From: Stenotrophomonas maltophilia
Lineage (GTDB): Bacteria > Pseudomonadota > Gammaproteobacteria > Xanthomonadales > Xanthomonadaceae
DNA length: 64,000 nt
Direction: 5' to 3'
Assembly (NCBI RefSeq): GCF_023518235.1
Contig: NZ_CP090423.1
Coordinates: 124,001 to 188,000, forward strand
Below are positions 26,019 to 34,433 of this stretch, in pieces; position 1 is the stretch's first letter, and every line of letters begins with the position of its first letter. The notes under the pieces were generated by a model. That model did no database searches. It saw only the letters and a list, made by a program, of their open reading frames with translations, and was not told the origin of the DNA. The position numbers were made by a program, and so were the translations under genes.

Positions 26019-26644
26019 GCGGCACCACCGAGGTCGAGCTGGCGGGTGCGCACCGGCGGTGCGGCATACGCGCCATGGGTGGTGACCAGCGCTGCGCCAC
26101 CGGCGCGCAGGTGCGCCGAGATCATCCGGTTGACCAGGGTGATGCCCTCCAGGTCGAGGTTGGCATAGGGTTCGTCGAGCAGCCACAGCGGCGCCGGCGA
26201 CAGCCAGATGCGCGCCAGCGCCAGGCGCCGCTTCTGCCCGGCGGACAGGTGACGCACCAGGGTGTCTTCGTAGCCGGCCAGGCCGACGATGGCCAGCGCG
26301 TTGCCCGGCATCTGCCGCGCACGGCGGCCGTGCAGGCCGCACAGGAAGTGCAGGTTCTCCAGCGTATCCAGGTCCGGCTTCAGCGCGGGCAGGTGGCTGA
26401 GATAGGCGACGTAGCGCGCCCGCTCGGCATTGCTGGCCGGCTTGCCGTCGATCCGTACCTGGCCGGCACCGGGCCGGGCCAGGCCGGCCAGCACGCGCAG
26501 CAGCGTGGTCTTGCCGGCACCGTTGCCACCCTGCACCAGCAGGGCTTCGCCGGCGTCCACGTGGAAGTCCAGCGGGCCGAACACCGGCTCGTCATTGCGG
26601 GAGAAGCTCAGGCCACTGGCGGCCAGCAATGCAGGGGTGTTCAA
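26015..26644 (-). CDS. ccmA: haem exporter ATPase CcmA
   Basis: ATPase of the CcmAB complex. 209 residues with Walker [19 protein letters not shown], signature [15 protein letters not shown] and Walker [13 protein letters not shown]. No ATG exists in frame at the N-terminus; TTG 26644 ([14 protein letters not shown]) gives the right length. That TTG overlaps the stop of a six-codon ATG frame starting at 26661 (MKTPAP), so re-initiation is possible. First gene of ccmABCDEFGHI, divergent from the transaminase gene. Confidence 0.93.
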   Translation of the reverse strand: MNTPALLAASGLSFSRNDEPVFGPLDFHVDAGEALLVQGGNGAGKTTLLRVLAGLARPGAGQVRIDGKPASNAERARYVAYLSHLPALKPDLDTLENLHFLCGLHGRRARQMPGNALAIVGLAGYEDTLVRHLSAGQKRRLALARIWLSPAPLWLLDEPYANLDLEGITLVNRMISAHLRAGGAALVTTHGAYAAPPVRTRQLDLGGAA

Positions 26645-26700
26645 GGGGCAGGGGTCTTCATGCCGGAGTGCGGCGGCAATTGTAGCGGTGAATTCAGATG

Positions 26701-26770
26701 GTAGTGCCGGCCGCTGGCCGGCAATTTCCCCATCTGCCAGCCGAGGTTGCCGGCCGGCGGCCGGCACTAC
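26701..26770. repeat. paired SMAG repeats between ccmA and the transaminase gene
   Basis: GTAGTGCCGGCC..GGCCGGCAA from 26701 and GGTTGCCGGCC..GGCCGGCACTAC ending at 26770, in inverted orientation with a short spacer. Same dimer type as at 19799. Here it sits between divergent genes, so it lies in or near their promoters. Confidence 0.88.
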
Positions 26771-26824
26771 CGAAGCAGGGATTGCGTAAACTCGGGGATC
26801 CGTCTCCCCATACTCCCCAGGCCG

Positions 26825-27973
26825 ATGCAACCCAACACCAAGCTGCCCAAGGTCGGTACCACGATCTTCACCGTGATGTCCCAGCTCGCCGCCGAACACG
26901 GCGCGGTCAACCTGGGCCAGGGTTTCCCGGACTTTTCCGCGCCGCAGCGCCTGATCGACGAGACCGCCAGGGCGATGGCTGCCGGTCTGAACCAGTACCC
27001 GCCGATGACCGGCGTGGCGCCGCTGCGCCAGGCGATCGCGCAGAAGGCGCTGGACTGCTATGGCGCACAGATCGACGCGGACAGCGAGATCACCGTCACC
27101 AGCGGCGGCACCGAGGCGATCTTCAATGCCATCCACGCCGTGGTGCGTGCCGGCGAGGAAGTGATCGTGCTCGACCCGGCGTATGACTGCTATGAGCCGG
27201 CGATCGACCTGGCCGGCGCCAGGGCGGTGCATGTGTCGCTCGATCCGCAGACCTTCGCGGTCGATTGGGATCGCGTGCGTGCGGCAATCACTCCGCGCAC
27301 CCGCATGCTGATCGTCAACACCCCGCACAATCCGTCCGGCGCGATGCTGTCGGCGCAGGACATGCAGGCGCTGACCGAGCTGCTGCGCGGCACGCAGATC
27401 TACCTGATCTCCGATGAAGTGTACGAGCACATCATCTATGACGGCCGCCGTCATGAATCGGTGCTGCGCTACCCGGAACTGCGCGAGCGCGCGTTCGTCA
27501 TTTCCAGCTTCGGCAAGACCTACCACTGCACCGGCTGGAAGATCGGCTACGCGATCGCGCCGTCGGCGCTGACCGCCGAGTTCCGCAAGGTGCACCAGTA
27601 CAACACCTTTACCAGCTTTGGCCCGGCGCAGTACGGCTTCGCCGCGATGATCCGTGACGAGCCGGAACACCACCTGGAGCTGGGCGCGTTCTACCAGGCC
27701 AAGCGCGATCGCTTCCGCGAGCAGCTGGCCGGTACCCGCCTGAAGCCGCTGCCGGTGCCGGGAGGCTACTTCCAGCTGGTCGACTACTCGGCCATCAGCG
27801 ACCTGCCGGATCACGAGTTCGTGAAGTGGCTGACCATCGAGAAGGGCGTGACCGCCATCCCGCTGTCGCCGTTCTACGAGAATCCCCCGGCTGGCCAGCG
27901 CCTGGTGCGCCTGTGCTTTGCCAAGAATGAAGCGACCATGGACGCGGCGATCGAACGCCTGCGCCTTCTTTGA
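26825..27973 (+). CDS. methionine/glutamine aminotransferase, YbdL type
   Basis: Fold-type I PLP enzyme of 382 residues, cytosolic. The PLP lysine sits in [26 protein letters not shown] and [11 protein letters not shown] are the other cofactor contacts. The YbdL subgroup transaminates methionine or glutamine with 2-oxo acids, and NLGQGFPDF with [14 protein letters not shown] fit that group. The next gene, 11 bp on, is an omega-amidase; the two together can recycle 4-methylthio-2-oxobutyrate to methionine at the cost of glutamine. ATG 26825 was chosen since upstream codons lie in the SMAG dimer. Confidence 0.9.
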   Translation: MQPNTKLPKVGTTIFTVMSQLAAEHGAVNLGQGFPDFSAPQRLIDETARAMAAGLNQYPPMTGVAPLRQAIAQKALDCYGAQIDADSEITVTSGGTEAIFNAIHAVVRAGEEVIVLDPAYDCYEPAIDLAGARAVHVSLDPQTFAVDWDRVRAAITPRTRMLIVNTPHNPSGAMLSAQDMQALTELLRGTQIYLISDEVYEHIIYDGRRHESVLRYPELRERAFVISSFGKTYHCTGWKIGYAIAPSALTAEFRKVHQYNTFTSFGPAQYGFAAMIRDEPEHHLELGAFYQAKRDRFREQLAGTRLKPLPVPGGYFQLVDYSAISDLPDHEFVKWLTIEKGVTAIPLSPFYENPPAGQRLVRLCFAKNEATMDAAIERLRLL

Positions 27974-27984
27974 GCGGAGCAGCG

Positions 27985-28794
27985 ATGATGCAGGACCTGC
28001 GCATTTCCCTCGTCCAGGGCGATACCCGCTGGCATGACCCGGCGGGCAATCGTGAATACTACGGCGCGCTGCTGGCGCCGTTGGCCGGCAACACCGACCT
28101 GGTGATCCTGCCGGAGACCTTCACCAGTGGCTTCTCCAACGATGCCATCGCCCAGGCCGAAGGCATGGACGGCGCGACTGTGGCCTGGGTGCGCGAGCAG
28201 GCCCGGGCGTTGAACGCGGCGGTGATCGGCAGCGTGCAGCTGCGCGATGGCGAGGGCGTGTACAACCGCCTGCTGTTCGCCACACCCGATGGCGGGCTGC
28301 AGTACTACGACAAGCGTCACCTGTTCCGCTACGGCGGCGAGCACGAACGCTATGCCGCCGGTCGCGAGCGCCTGAGCGTGGAATGGAAGGGCTGGCGGAT
28401 CAATCCGCAGGTCTGCTACGACCTGCGCTTCCCGGTGTTCTGCCGCAACCGCTACAACGTCGAGCGTCCCGAGCAATTGGACTTCGACCTGCAGATCTTC
28501 GTCGCCAACTGGCCCTCGGCGCGTGCCTATGCGTGGAAGACCCTGCTGCGCGCGCGGGCGATCGAGAACCTGTGTTTCGTGGCTGCAGTGAACCGCGTGG
28601 GCGTGGATGGCAACCAGCTGCACTATGCAGGCGACAGCGCGGTGATCGATTTCCTCGGCCAGCCGCAGGTGGAGATCCGCGAGCGCGAGCAGGTGGTGAC
28701 CACCACCATTTCGGCCGAGGCGCTGGCCGCGCACCGCGCACGCTTCCCGGCGATGCTCGATGCCGATGCGTTCCATCTGGACGAGCAGGCCTGA
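27985..28794 (+). CDS. omega-amidase (nitrilase superfamily), YafV type
   Basis: Hydrolyses 2-oxoglutaramate or 2-oxosuccinamate, pulling glutamine transamination forward. 269 residues with the nitrilase triad: E in [12 protein letters not shown] in [13 protein letters not shown] and C in [16 protein letters not shown]. The arrangement beside a YbdL-type transaminase repeats the known functional pairing. ATG 27985 or 27988 both possible behind GGAG at 27976; the first is used here. Confidence 0.92.
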   Translation: MMQDLRISLVQGDTRWHDPAGNREYYGALLAPLAGNTDLVILPETFTSGFSNDAIAQAEGMDGATVAWVREQARALNAAVIGSVQLRDGEGVYNRLLFATPDGGLQYYDKRHLFRYGGEHERYAAGRERLSVEWKGWRINPQVCYDLRFPVFCRNRYNVERPEQLDFDLQIFVANWPSARAYAWKTLLRARAIENLCFVAAVNRVGVDGNQLHYAGDSAVIDFLGQPQVEIREREQVVTTTISAEALAAHRARFPAMLDADAFHLDEQA

Positions 28795-28832
28795 GCCAGC
28801 CGGACGGCGGCTGAATGTTGGCCGCACCTGTA

Positions 28833-28863
28833 CGCGCGCGTGCATCCATCGTGCACGCGCGCG
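28833..28863. terminator. 12-bp hairpin after the omega-amidase gene
   Basis: CGCGCGCGTGCA (28833-28844), loop TCCATCG, TGCACGCGCGCG (28852-28863), perfect stem without a T-run. It lies 39 bp past the omega-amidase stop and 44 bp before the next ATG. Confidence 0.5.
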
Positions 28864-28906
28864 CTGCTAGATTCGCCAGCAGTCCGAACGATCTGGAAGT
28901 CCCGCC

Positions 28907-29341
28907 ATGAACAAGCCCTTCGCCCTGCTGCTGGCCCTGTCTGCCGCGTCGCTGGCCCCGGCCGCGCACGCCGCCGGCAATCTCGACTGCCAGCTTCGCT
29001 ACAACCTGTCCGGCTGGTCGCTGATCTACAAGACCGCCTCCGGCAACGGCACGGTCACCTGCAGCAACGGTGCCAGCCTGCCGGTACGCATCCAGATGAA
29101 GGGGGGCGGCCTGACGGTGGGTAAATCGAAGATCACCAATGGCCGGGGCAGTTTCACCGGTGCGGTCAGCGTCAATGAACTGCTGGGGACCTACGCATCG
29201 GTTGGCGCGCACGCGGGTGCGGTGAAGTCCAGCAACGCGCAGGTGATGACCAAGGGCGACATCTCGCTGGCCCTGTCCGGCACCGGCGAAGGCTGGGATC
29301 TGGGCGTGGACGGCACCGCCTTCACCATCAGCCGCCGCTGA
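28907..29341 (+). CDS. hypothetical exported protein
   Basis: 144 residues with a clear signal peptide (MNKPFALLLALSAASLAPAAHA, cut before AGNLDCQL). The mature part is small, glycine- and serine-rich, with two cysteines (LDCQLRY and TVTCSNGA) that could form a disulfide, and repeats of beta-like segments (GNGTVTCSNG, GRGSFTGAVSV, GDISLALSGTGEGWDLGVDG). I do not recognise the family; an EipB/lipocalin-like or DUF992-like beta protein is possible. Own transcription unit, ending at the palindrome at 29350-29430. Confidence 0.8.
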   Translation: MNKPFALLLALSAASLAPAAHAAGNLDCQLRYNLSGWSLIYKTASGNGTVTCSNGASLPVRIQMKGGGLTVGKSKITNGRGSFTGAVSVNELLGTYASVGAHAGAVKSSNAQVMTKGDISLALSGTGEGWDLGVDGTAFTISRR

Positions 29342-29349
29342 CCCCAAAA

Positions 29350-29430
29350 AAGGGGACGGAAGGGATTAAGTCGTTTTCGCCTTGACCACTCGCAATGTGG
29401 CAAGAGCGACTTAGTCCCCTACGTCCCCTT
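29350..29430. repeat. long imperfect palindrome, REP-like
   Basis: Arms 29350-29373 and 29407-29430 pair at 21 of 24 positions (AAGGGGACG.A.GGGA.TAAGTCG), and an inner stem CTTGACCAC / GTGGCAAG with one bulge extends it. It lies between two convergent genes. The GGGGACGGAGGGGATTAAG-type sequence resembles REP elements mobilised by RAYT transposases; none is encoded nearby. Confidence 0.65.
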
Positions 29431-29434
29431 CTTC

Positions 29435-29695
29435 TTACCAGCCGATCTGCAGGTTCCAGGCGTGACCGGTTACGCTCAGTTGTTCGACCTCGTAGCCACG
29501 GTCCTGGTAATGCGCCATTACTGCTTCGGCCTGGCCTTCGCGCGCCAGGCCGCGGGGTAGGGCGACCACGATATTGCGTTTGCCTTCGCGTGAATTGGCA
29601 TCAATGGAGTAATCGATGTCCTGGATGAATTCGCCGGTGGTACGGCCAGCGAGGTCGGCGTTGGCGCGTGCCTGTTCGGGGGTGATGCCAGTCAT
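29435..29695 (-). CDS. hypothetical small protein
   Basis: 86 residues, not recognised. ATG 29695 gives MTGITPEQARANADLAGRTTGEFIQDIDY, then a basic centre (NSREGKRNIVVALPRGLAREG) and AVMAHYQDRGYEVEQLSVTGHAWNLQIGW. No signal peptide or membrane segment. The length and composition suggest a small folded cytosolic protein. Monocistronic, convergent with the exported protein gene. Confidence 0.65.
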   Translation of the reverse strand: MTGITPEQARANADLAGRTTGEFIQDIDYSIDANSREGKRNIVVALPRGLAREGQAEAVMAHYQDRGYEVEQLSVTGHAWNLQIGW

Positions 29696-29848
29696 GGGAA
29701 GTGCCCTGTGGTGTGGAAGAGCGCCCACGATAGAGACCGGTCGACCCGGTTACGGCGACCTGTGACACAGATAACTTGTTTTCAAACCTTTCCTAAAACG
29801 GAACTGCACCATCGGTCGCGCCCAATCTCGGGCCGACACCAGACAAAG

Positions 29849-29876
29849 AAAAACCCCGGCCTGCGCCGGGGTTTTT
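29849..29876. terminator. terminator downstream of rluB
   Basis: AAAAACCCCGGC, loop CTGC, GCCGGGGTTTTT: a seven-bp G+C stem flanked by A and T runs, so it works in both directions. It lies 20 bp past the rluB stop on the minus strand. Confidence 0.9.
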
Positions 29877-29896
29877 CGTTTCAGTCGCAGTAGCGA

Positions 29897-31534
29897 TCAG
29901 CCGCCGCGCGGGCCGCTGCGGCGCGGGCCGCCCGGACCGCGGTTGCCGCCGGGGCCACCCGGGCCACGGTTGCCACCCGGACCGCCGGGGCCGCGATTAC
30001 CGCCCGGGCCACGGTTGTTGCCGCCACCCGGACCGCGACCGCCCGGACGGGCGCCGTGTGCCGGCTTCGGGCTGCCATACGGGTTGAAGCCCGGGGTGGC
30101 GTGGTCGGACGGGAAGCTCGGGGCGTTGCCCGGATGACCGTACGGGTGCTTGTTGCCCTGGCCCTGCGAGCGGTTGCCGCCACCGGCCGGACGACCCTGG
30201 CCGCCTGCGCCGCCACGGCCTTCACCGCCGAAACCGCCACGGCCCTGGCCGCCACCGGCGCCTGCGCCTGCGCTCTTCGGCTTGCCGTACGGACGGCCCT
30301 GGCCGCCCGCGCCCGGACCACGGGCACCCGGGCCACGTGCGCCCGGACCGGCATTGCGATGGCCGCTCGGGCCGGTGCTGACACCGTCCGGCACGTACCA
30401 GGTACGGAACGCGGCCGGGTTGCCTTCCGGCAGCGAGCGATCATTCTTCGGCGCGCGCTGCTTGAACGGCTTCTGCGACTGCTTGGCCGCCGCTTCACCG
30501 CTGACCGTCAGGCCGCCCTTGAAGCCGCCACCCTTGCCACCGCGACCACGGCCGCGATCTTCGCGCACGTTGTCGAAGCGGCGCAGTTCGCGGCCTTCGT
30601 CGGCCGTGTTGTGGCCGTTGACGTACGCATTGCCACGGCCACCTTCGCGCACGCGCACGGTGGTCTTGGCGGCGCGGCGCTGGCCGATCACCGGCTGCAG
30701 GGTCAGTGCCGACGGCGCGCCTTCTTCCAGCTTCAGCTGCGCACGCAGGGCTTCGACCTGGGAGGTGCCCAGTTCCACCGAATGGCCACGGGCCAGTTCG
30801 CGCGGCAGGCTGACCTTGCCGTAGCGGGTGCGCTTGAGGCGGCTGACCTGGCAGCCCTGCGATTCCCACAGGCGGCGCACTTCGCGGTTGCGGCCTTCCT
30901 TTACCACGACGCGGAACCAATCGTGCGAATCGGTGCCGCCGATGCGTTCGATCTCGTCGAACTTGGCCGGGCCGTCTTCCAGCGCGACGCCACGGGCGAG
31001 GCGGTCGACGATGGCGTCGGAGACCTTTTCCTCACCTTCCGGGGCGCGCACGCGCACCACGTACTCGCGCTCGACCTCGAGCGACGGGTGCATCATGGCG
31101 TTGGCCAGTTCACCGTCGGTGGTGGCCAGCAGCAGGCCGGTGGTGTTGATGTCCAGGCGGCCGATGGCGATCCAGCGCGCGCCCTTCAGCGGCGGCAGCG
31201 ATTCGAATACGGTCGGGCGGCCTTCGGGATCTTCGCGGGTGGTCACTTCGCCTTCCGGCTTGTTGTAGACCAGCACGCGCGACGGTTCGGCCAGCGCGGT
31301 GGCGACGAAGCCACGGCCATCCAGCTCGATCTTGTCGCCGCTCTTGACCGACATGCCGGTCTGCGCGACTTCGCCGTTGACCTTGACCAGGCCCTCGGCA
31401 ATGCGCTGTTCCAGCGCGCGGCGCGAGCCGAGGCCGGCCTGGGCCAGCACCTTGTGCAGGCGCTCTTCCAGCTTGAACTGTTCGGAGGTGGCTTCGCGCT
31501 TGAGCGAGAGCTTGTTACGGGGGGTGTCACTCAT
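29897..31534 (-). CDS. rluB: 23S rRNA pseudouridine(2605) synthase with long Gly/Arg tail
   Basis: Forms pseudouridine in 23S rRNA (position 2605 in E. coli). 545 residues. An S4 RNA-binding domain lies at about 20-80 (RLHKVLAQAGLGSRRALEQRIAEGLVKVNG), the catalytic domain has IGRLDINTTGLLLATTDG (D128) and GRNREVRRLWESQG. From about residue 270 to the end runs a low-complexity tail rich in Gly, Arg, Pro and Asn, with GGPGGNRGP units repeated at the C-terminus, roughly doubling the E. coli length. ATG 31534 overlaps the end of scpB by eight bases. Confidence 0.93.
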   Translation of the reverse strand: MSDTPRNKLSLKREATSEQFKLEERLHKVLAQAGLGSRRALEQRIAEGLVKVNGEVAQTGMSVKSGDKIELDGRGFVATALAEPSRVLVYNKPEGEVTTREDPEGRPTVFESLPPLKGARWIAIGRLDINTTGLLLATTDGELANAMMHPSLEVEREYVVRVRAPEGEEKVSDAIVDRLARGVALEDGPAKFDEIERIGGTDSHDWFRVVVKEGRNREVRRLWESQGCQVSRLKRTRYGKVSLPRELARGHSVELGTSQVEALRAQLKLEEGAPSALTLQPVIGQRRAAKTTVRVREGGRGNAYVNGHNTADEGRELRRFDNVREDRGRGRGGKGGGFKGGLTVSGEAAAKQSQKPFKQRAPKNDRSLPEGNPAAFRTWYVPDGVSTGPSGHRNAGPGARGPGARGPGAGGQGRPYGKPKSAGAGAGGGQGRGGFGGEGRGGAGGQGRPAGGGNRSQGQGNKHPYGHPGNAPSFPSDHATPGFNPYGSPKPAHGARPGGRGPGGGNNRGPGGNRGPGGPGGNRGPGGPGGNRGPGGPRRSGPRGG

Positions 31535-32402
31535 CAGTTTTGCTCCGGCCGACGGTTTCGAGGTCGGCCTCTGGTTCGGAATCGGCTTGGTCAACAGCCA
31601 CGGTCGTCGTCGCGACGGCGTTGTCTTCGCGTTCGTTCACTGGCACCGCGCGCTCGCCCGGCGCGGAATCGGGGTGCCCATCATCGAGGGGCGAAGGTGC
31701 TTGCTCATCGGAAGCCGAGGCAGTGTCTGCATCGGCGGAATCTGGGGTGTCACTGCCGGCCAGGCCGGCGTCATCGTTGGCGGCAGCGCCGTCGGCGCCG
31801 GCCGAAACATCCGGGCCGTCTGCACCGGCAACGGCCGGGCCATCGCGGTCCAGCGCCAGCTGCGGTTCCAGCTCGCCCAGGTCCTTCAGTTCGGACAGGG
31901 GCGGCAGTTCGTCCAGGCGCTTGAGGCCGAAATAGTCCAGGAAGCCCTTGGTGGTGCCGAACAGTGCCGGCTTGCCGGGCACGTCGCGGTGGCCGACCAC
32001 ACGGATCCATTCACGTTCTTCCAGGGCCTGGATGATGTTGCTGCTGACCGCCACGCCGCGCACCTGTTCGATCTCGCCGCGGGTGATCGGTTGCCGGTAG
32101 GCGATCAGCGCCAGGGTTTCCAGCGTGGCACGGGTGTAGCGGGTCTTGCGTTCGGTCCACAGCCGGCTGATCCAGCTGTGCACTTCGCCGGTGACCTGGT
32201 AGCGGAAGCCGGAGGCGACCTCGACCAGTTCCACGCCGCGCTCCGCGCAGGCTTCACGCAGGCGCTCCAGCGCACGTTCGATGCTGCCCGGCGGTGCTGG
32301 TTCCTCTTCCGGGAACAGGTCCTTCAGCTGGGCCAGGGTCAGCGGCTGGCTGGAGGCCAGCAGGGCACCTTCGACTATGCGGTTGATCAGCGATTGATCC
32401 AT
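31527..32402 (-). CDS. scpB: segregation and condensation protein ScpB
   Basis: Dimeric winged-helix (kite) subunit of the SMC-ScpAB complex that compacts and separates chromosomes. 291 residues: two winged-helix domains with RIVEGALLASSQPLTLAQL, ISRLWTERKTRYTRATLETLALIAYRQPITRGEIEQVRG and GHRDVPGKPALFGTTKGFLDYFGL. The last 110 residues are an acidic, Ala/Asp-rich tail likely disordered. Middle gene of scpA-scpB-rluB, 13 bp after scpA. Confidence 0.96.
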   Translation of the reverse strand: MDQSLINRIVEGALLASSQPLTLAQLKDLFPEEEPAPPGSIERALERLREACAERGVELVEVASGFRYQVTGEVHSWISRLWTERKTRYTRATLETLALIAYRQPITRGEIEQVRGVAVSSNIIQALEEREWIRVVGHRDVPGKPALFGTTKGFLDYFGLKRLDELPPLSELKDLGELEPQLALDRDGPAVAGADGPDVSAGADGAAANDDAGLAGSDTPDSADADTASASDEQAPSPLDDGHPDSAPGERAVPVNEREDNAVATTTVAVDQADSEPEADLETVGRSKTDE

Positions 32403-32415
32403 CTGCAGGCAGCGC

Positions 32416-33321
32416 TCACTCGTTCTCGTTGGCGTCGTCGTTGTCGTCGAACTCGCTGCTGAACTGCAGCGGGGCGTTGGTGTTGCCGGCGGCCAGCGAC
32501 TTCACGTAGATCGGCGCCAGCGGCTCTTCCTGCACGATGTCCAGCAACTGCTCCTTGGCCAGTTCCAGCACCGCCAGGAACGTGACCAGCACGCCCAGCT
32601 TGCCTTCTTCGGCGGTGAACAGGCTCTCGAAACGATAGAACCTGCCATCTTCCATGCGGCCGAGCACTTCGCCCATGCGCTGGCGAACACTCAGTGCCTC
32701 GCGCTTGATGGCGTGGCCGCTGAACAGCTCGGCGCGCTTGAGCACGTCGTGCAGCGCCAGCAGCATTTCCTTCAGGTCCACCGGCGGCGGCAGTTTCACC
32801 GCCGCGCGCTCGGGCATGAAGGCATGCGCCACCGTGGTGTCGCGGTCCTGGCGGGGCAGGGCGTCGATGTCCTCGGCCGCCTGCTTGAAGCGTTCGTACT
32901 CCTGCAGCCGGCGCACCAGCTCGGCGCGCGGGTCGGCCTCGTCGCCTTCCTCGCTGACCGGCCGCGGCAGCAGCATGCGCGACTTCACCTCGGCCAGGAT
33001 CGCGGCCATCACCAGGTACTCGGCCGCCAGCTCGAAACGCAGCTCGCGCATCACGGTGATGTATTCCACGTACTGCCGGGTGATCTCGGCCACCGGAATG
33101 TCCAGCACGTCCAGGTTCTGCCGGCGGATCAGGTACAGCAGCAGGTCCAGCGGGCCTTCAAAGGCATCCAGGATCACTTCCAGCGCGTCCGGCGGGATGT
33201 ACAGGTCCTGCGGGATCTGCAGGACCGGTTGCCCATGCACCACGGCCAGCGGCATTTCCTGCTGCTGGGGGGCGGGCGGCCGGGTTGGCGGGTTCGCGTC
33301 GAGCGCGAGTTCGGAAGTCAT
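32416..33321 (-). CDS. scpA: segregation and condensation protein ScpA
   Basis: Kleisin subunit bridging the SMC heads. 301 residues with the ScpA N-terminal signature FEGPLDLLLYLIRRQNLDVLDIPVAEITRQYVEYI, the helical AAEYLVMAAILAEVKSRMLLP, and a C-terminal winged helix (LGVLVTFLAVLELAKEQLL). The first 40 residues, rich in proline and glutamine, and the acidic end (EFDDNDDANENE) are extensions. First gene of the operon; scpAB followed by rluB is the common order in gammaproteobacteria. Confidence 0.96.
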   Translation of the reverse strand: MTSELALDANPPTRPPAPQQQEMPLAVVHGQPVLQIPQDLYIPPDALEVILDAFEGPLDLLLYLIRRQNLDVLDIPVAEITRQYVEYITVMRELRFELAAEYLVMAAILAEVKSRMLLPRPVSEEGDEADPRAELVRRLQEYERFKQAAEDIDALPRQDRDTTVAHAFMPERAAVKLPPPVDLKEMLLALHDVLKRAELFSGHAIKREALSVRQRMGEVLGRMEDGRFYRFESLFTAEEGKLGVLVTFLAVLELAKEQLLDIVQEEPLAPIYVKSLAAGNTNAPLQFSSEFDDNDDANENE

Positions 33322-33697
33322 CTAATGGACATCAGGATTGCAACGGACCAGTCGCGGCACCGGGTTCGCCGGGCCAACGCCACGGAGCCCCAGGGCACCA
33401 GACACGCCGGGATCGGCGCGATTCCACACATATCAAACAGCAGGACGCGCCGCAGCGAACGGCAGCGACGAAACTACGGGGAGGTCGTCTACGTGGCCCG
33501 GTCAGGCGATCCGGTTTTGAAGCGGCAGGTCGGTCGTCGGGGGCCGCATTGGCCGCAGGAACCGAAGAGCTGCTGCATCCAGCCACGTGCAATGGACTCT
33601 AGGGTAAGCCTTTGTGGCGCAGGTGTCCAGCCGAGGGCGGCGGCAGGGGCCATTGGCTAGAATCTGCGGACCCGAAAACGCAAGCGAGGTAACGCCG
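33322..33697. other. intergenic region between scpA and the YciI gene
   Basis: 376 bp between divergent genes. No supportable coding frame, RNA or repeat. A TAGAAT hexamer at 33658-33663 is a reasonable -10 for the plus-strand pair; otherwise nothing stands out. Confidence 0.4.
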
Positions 33698-33997
33698 GTG
33701 TGGTATGTGATCGAGGGGTATGACGGCCAGGATGTGCTGGCACAGCGGCTGCAGGCCCGGCCCGAACATCTGGCACGTCTGCACGGGCTGCGCGACGAAG
33801 GGCGCCTGCTGCTGGCCGGCCCCTGTCCGGCGGTGGATAGCGAAGACCCCGGTCCGGCCGGCTTCAGCGGCTCGGTGGTGATTGCCCAGTTCGAGTCGCT
33901 GGCCCAGGCTCAGGCCTGGGCCGATGCCGACCCTTACGTCGCCGCGGGCGTCTACACCCGCGTGCAGGTGCGGCCGTTCCGCAAGGTCCTGCCGTGA
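33698..33997 (+). CDS. YciI family protein
   Basis: 99-residue small protein with the YciI ferredoxin-like fold. Starts at GTG 33698 ([12 protein letters not shown]) with GAGGTAA upstream. Seen: conserved [22 protein letters not shown] with the usual histidine, and [39 protein letters not shown]. Overlaps bolA by four bases. The molecular function of most family members is unknown. Confidence 0.92.
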   Translation: MWYVIEGYDGQDVLAQRLQARPEHLARLHGLRDEGRLLLAGPCPAVDSEDPGPAGFSGSVVIAQFESLAQAQAWADADPYVAAGVYTRVQVRPFRKVLP

Positions 33998-34269
33998 ACG
34001 GCGGACGGATCGAACGGATCCGTGATGCGCTGCAACAGGCGCTGGCTCCGACCCGGCTGGAAATCGAAGACGACAGTCATCGCCATGCCGGCCATGCCGG
34101 AGCCCGCGATGGGCGCGGCCATTTCAACGTACTGGTGGTCAGCGAGCGCTTTGCCGGGCTGGGCCCGCTGGCGCGCCACCGCGCGGTCTATGCCGCACTG
34201 GGGGCGATGATGGACAACGACATCCACGCCCTGTCCATCCGCGCATCCACCCCGTCAGAACAGGGCTGA
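33994..34269 (+). CDS. bolA: BolA family protein
   Basis: 91 residues, starting at GTG 33994, which overlaps the YciI stop (GTGA). The class II KH-like fold is seen in [29 protein letters not shown] and [30 protein letters not shown]. The SHRHAGH region carries histidines used with monothiol glutaredoxins to bind 2Fe-2S clusters. BolA proteins link iron-sulphur traffic with stress and cell shape; which paralogue this is cannot be decided here. Confidence 0.93.
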   Translation: MNGGRIERIRDALQQALAPTRLEIEDDSHRHAGHAGARDGRGHFNVLVVSERFAGLGPLARHRAVYAALGAMMDNDIHALSIRASTPSEQG

Positions 34270-34375
34270 GCCCTTGTCCCGCGCTGTCATCGCAGGTCTT
34301 CGCAAAGGCCTGTGATGGACAGGTTTTCATGTCCATTTCAGGACATTCGCCTAACGGACTGTTTACAAGCCCAGA

Positions 34376-34389
34376 TGGAAACGCTTACA
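34376..34389. promoter_or_regulatory. LacI-family operator upstream of the regulator gene
   Basis: TGGAAACGCTTACA, a near-palindrome with central CG typical of LacI-family sites. It overlaps a promoter with TTTACA (34362-34367) and TTACAT 17 bp later, so the regulator probably represses its own gene. It matches 11 of 14 positions of the site at 38766. Confidence 0.6.
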
Positions 34390-34433
34390 TTCCGCGCCAA
34401 TGCTGGTAGGTCCAAGCCGTGGAGGGCGGCTTC

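Noticed and set aside
29761..29776. TGTGA half of a Clp-type site upstream of the small gene at 29435
   Set aside because: The second half (TAACT-like) does not match TCACA, so only a half-site exists.
29897..30200. Possible CRISPR or minisatellite from regular repeats at the rluB end
   Set aside because: The repeats are in-frame GGPGGNRGP codons of a coding tail, with no spacers of even length.
33332..33592. 86-codon minus-strand open frame upstream of scpA
   Set aside because: Low-complexity Ser/Arg/Pro product, no ribosome site, lies in the promoter region.
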